A stretch of 16,369 nt of DNA. Source: Desulfovibrio sp. Its GTDB lineage: Bacteria > Desulfobacterota > Desulfovibrionia > Desulfovibrionales > Desulfovibrionaceae. Of the stretch, positions 15,242-16,369 are shown piece after piece; within the stretch, counting starts at the first letter, position 1; the number at the start of each line of letters is the position of its first letter. The stretch is taken from positions 1 through 16,369 of the forward strand of contig JAITEY010000181.1 in the NCBI GenBank assembly GCA_031281815.1. Reading direction: 5' to 3'. The translations under genes were made by a program, and so were the position numbers. The notes beneath the pieces are model-generated. The model saw only the letters and a list, made by a program, of their open reading frames with translations, made no database searches and was not told the origin of the DNA.

Positions 15242-16152
15242 CAGAATTCTCGGTTTCCCTCATGCGCCGTCTGTACGCCGAGCGTTCCCTCACGGCCCGG
15301 AAACGGCCGCAGTTCAATGTCGCCGCACGGCAGTTCCGACGGGTCCGAGGGGAGCAGGTCGCGTAAAGGACAAAAGCGGATGCTCTGACGTCCGGCCTTT
15401 TCCAAAAGGTCCGCAAACAGGGCGGCGCGCGACACGCCTTCCACTTCAGCGTGAATCGTGTACACGGGCACACCCCGGCAGGTGTGCACGGCGTTCAGGA
15501 TATAGCCGTTGAAGCCGTCTTCACGCACTTCTCGTCCAATCACTTCGTCAAAGGTGGGGAGGGAGACGGGAACCTGCGACGTGCCCGGGCTGCCGTCCGC
15601 AAGCTTGGGGCGGAAAGGTCTTTCGCCCCGGCAGTCGCTGTTGTAGGTAAAGGCGAACGGCTCCTTGGCCTCAACGACCTTGCGGTCGGCGCGCCAGCCG
15701 GGAGCGGCCGAGCAATGTACCGCGCTCCCCAAGACGTCTTGCAGCGCTTCCAGTCCCAGCGCGGTCTGCCGGCGCAATTCCCCGACGGACCAGTCCGGCA
15801 TGTGTTTCTGCCAGGCGTGGTGATCCCAGGCGTGCAGGCCGACCTCGTGGCCTACTTCCGAACAGCGGCGCATGACGTTGCCCGCGCCTGCGGCGATACG
15901 TCTGCCCGGCCATGCGGTTCCGGCCAGCAGGATACGCGGGCCGTACAGGGAGGGAGCGTTGGAACGCAGCATTTTCCGGAAAAAGTCGGGCCGCAGCATG
16001 CGCCACAGGTGCCTGCCCATATTGTCGGGGCCGACGCTGAAAAAAAAGGTCGCGCGTATGCCGTGCCGGTCAAGAAGCGACAGCAGAGCGGGCAAGCCGT
16101 CCCGCGTGCCCGTATAGGTATCCGCATCCACGCGCAGGCCGACGGTGCGCAT
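15241..16152 (-). CDS. arnD: 4-deoxy-4-formamido-L-arabinose-phosphoundecaprenol deformylase
   Basis: ArnD removes the formyl group from undecaprenyl-phosphate-L-Ara4FN, giving the donor used by ArnT. The 303-residue polysaccharide-deacetylase-fold protein matches my memory of E. coli ArnD along its whole length: GLRVDADTYTGTRDG (5-19), FFSVGPDNMGRHLW (37-50), LLAGTAWPG (75-83), the metal-site HAWDHHAW (107-114), CSAAPGWRADRKV (147-159), YNSDCRG (170-176), YTIHAEVEG (231-239) and the tail PGREGTLG. The NodB-type Asp pair (D9, D11) and His107/His111 are in place for a divalent metal. No signal peptide is seen; the family acts on the cytoplasmic face. It begins 8 nt after the arnA stop with AAGG upstream, and overlaps arnT by 1 nt. 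Confidence 0.96.
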   Translation of the reverse strand: MRTVGLRVDADTYTGTRDGLPALLSLLDRHGIRATFFFSVGPDNMGRHLWRMLRPDFFRKMLRSNAPSLYGPRILLAGTAWPGRRIAAGAGNVMRRCSEVGHEVGLHAWDHHAWQKHMPDWSVGELRRQTALGLEALQDVLGSAVHCSAAPGWRADRKVVEAKEPFAFTYNSDCRGERPFRPKLADGSPGTSQVPVSLPTFDEVIGREVREDGFNGYILNAVHTCRGVPVYTIHAEVEGVSRAALFADLLEKAGRQSIRFCPLRDLLPSDPSELPCGDIELRPFPGREGTLGVQTAHEGNREF

Positions 16153-16160
16153 CGGCCTTG

Positions 16161-16369
16161 TTACTCCCGCCCTTCAATATCGGCGCGCAGGAAATAGTCC
16201 AAGGTGTCCTCGACCGTCCTGCGCAGAGGCACTTCCGGCGTCCAGCCCAGCAGGCGGCGCGCGTTGCGGATGCTCGGACGCCTGTGCTGCATGTCCTGGT
16301 ATCCGCGACCGTAATATTTTTCGCTTTCCACTTCCCTGAAGCCGGCGAAAGGCGGGAAACGCTCCCGCA
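16161..16369 (-). CDS. arnA: ArnA C-terminal end, UDP-glucuronate decarboxylase domain (partial)
   Basis: Only the last 68 residues are in the window; the gene runs off the right edge. FPPFAGFREVESEKYYGRGY followed by HRRPSIRNARRLLGW matches the end of the E. coli ArnA dehydrogenase/decarboxylase domain closely. The arginine in SIRNA corresponds to the catalytic Arg619 there. This domain oxidises and decarboxylates UDP-glucuronate to UDP-4-keto-pentose, the entry to L-Ara4N. Whether the formyltransferase half is fused, as in E. coli, cannot be seen. arnD follows after 8 nt in the same direction. Confidence 0.93.
   Translation of the reverse strand, partial: RERFPPFAGFREVESEKYYGRGYQDMQHRRPSIRNARRLLGWTPEVPLRRTVEDTLDYFLRADIEGRE

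Noticed and set aside
1..16369. CRISPR array, tRNA/rRNA, insertion sequence, phage or defence island.
   Set aside because: I found no regularly spaced direct repeats, no tRNA-like cloverleaf, and no transposase, integrase, nuclease or toxin-antitoxin motif; nearly all sequence is explained by chromosomal genes.

Overview
The window reads like a piece of a GC-rich (about 60%) genome from an anaerobic Gram-negative bacterium. The best guess is Desulfovibrionales (Desulfovibrio or a close relative). That guess rests on the overall style of the proteins, a giant oxygen-sensitive type acyl-CoA dehydratase activase and lipid A modification genes. No rRNA or other decisive marker is present. The window is densely coded: one gene on the plus strand at the left end and thirteen on the minus strand, with no gene-free stretch over about 110 bases. 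I see no tRNA, rRNA, CRISPR array, insertion sequence or prophage gene.

Left edge (1-760): a CBS-pair plus ACT-like regulator on the plus strand, converging on the minus-strand block. The rest is described in the direction of transcription, from right to left. Right edge (16369-13565): the 3' end of arnA, then arnD and arnT. These are consecutive steps that make 4-amino-4-deoxy-L-arabinose and attach it to lipid A (polymyxin/cationic peptide resistance), separated by 8 nt and a 1-nt overlap. Next (13497-9106) is a 1463-residue activase-like protein with two ASKHA ATPase domains, each keeping the cluster-cysteine pair known from HgdC. No dehydratase subunits lie beside it.

Middle (9105-7475): a small AT-rich membrane protein that stands out in composition, an unrecognised 194-residue soluble protein with a plausible promoter of its own, and the tRNA adenosine deaminase tadA.

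Left half (7368-761): ispG (isoprenoids), hisI and hisG (histidine), aroE and a shikimate-kinase-family protein (aromatic amino acids), argS and a SPOR-domain membrane protein. hisI-hisG-aroE are joined by 1-nt and 4-nt overlaps, so translational coupling is likely. A large bulged hairpin sits at the ispG stop codon, between ispG and hisI.

Most of the window is ordinary housekeeping. The points most worth a second look are the shikimate-kinase-like protein that lacks usual substrate residues, the ispG/hisI hairpin, the double-headed activase with an extra cysteine cluster, and the AT-rich membrane gene whose possible promoter is bracketed by an inverted repeat. I do not see convincing evidence of a wholly new system.
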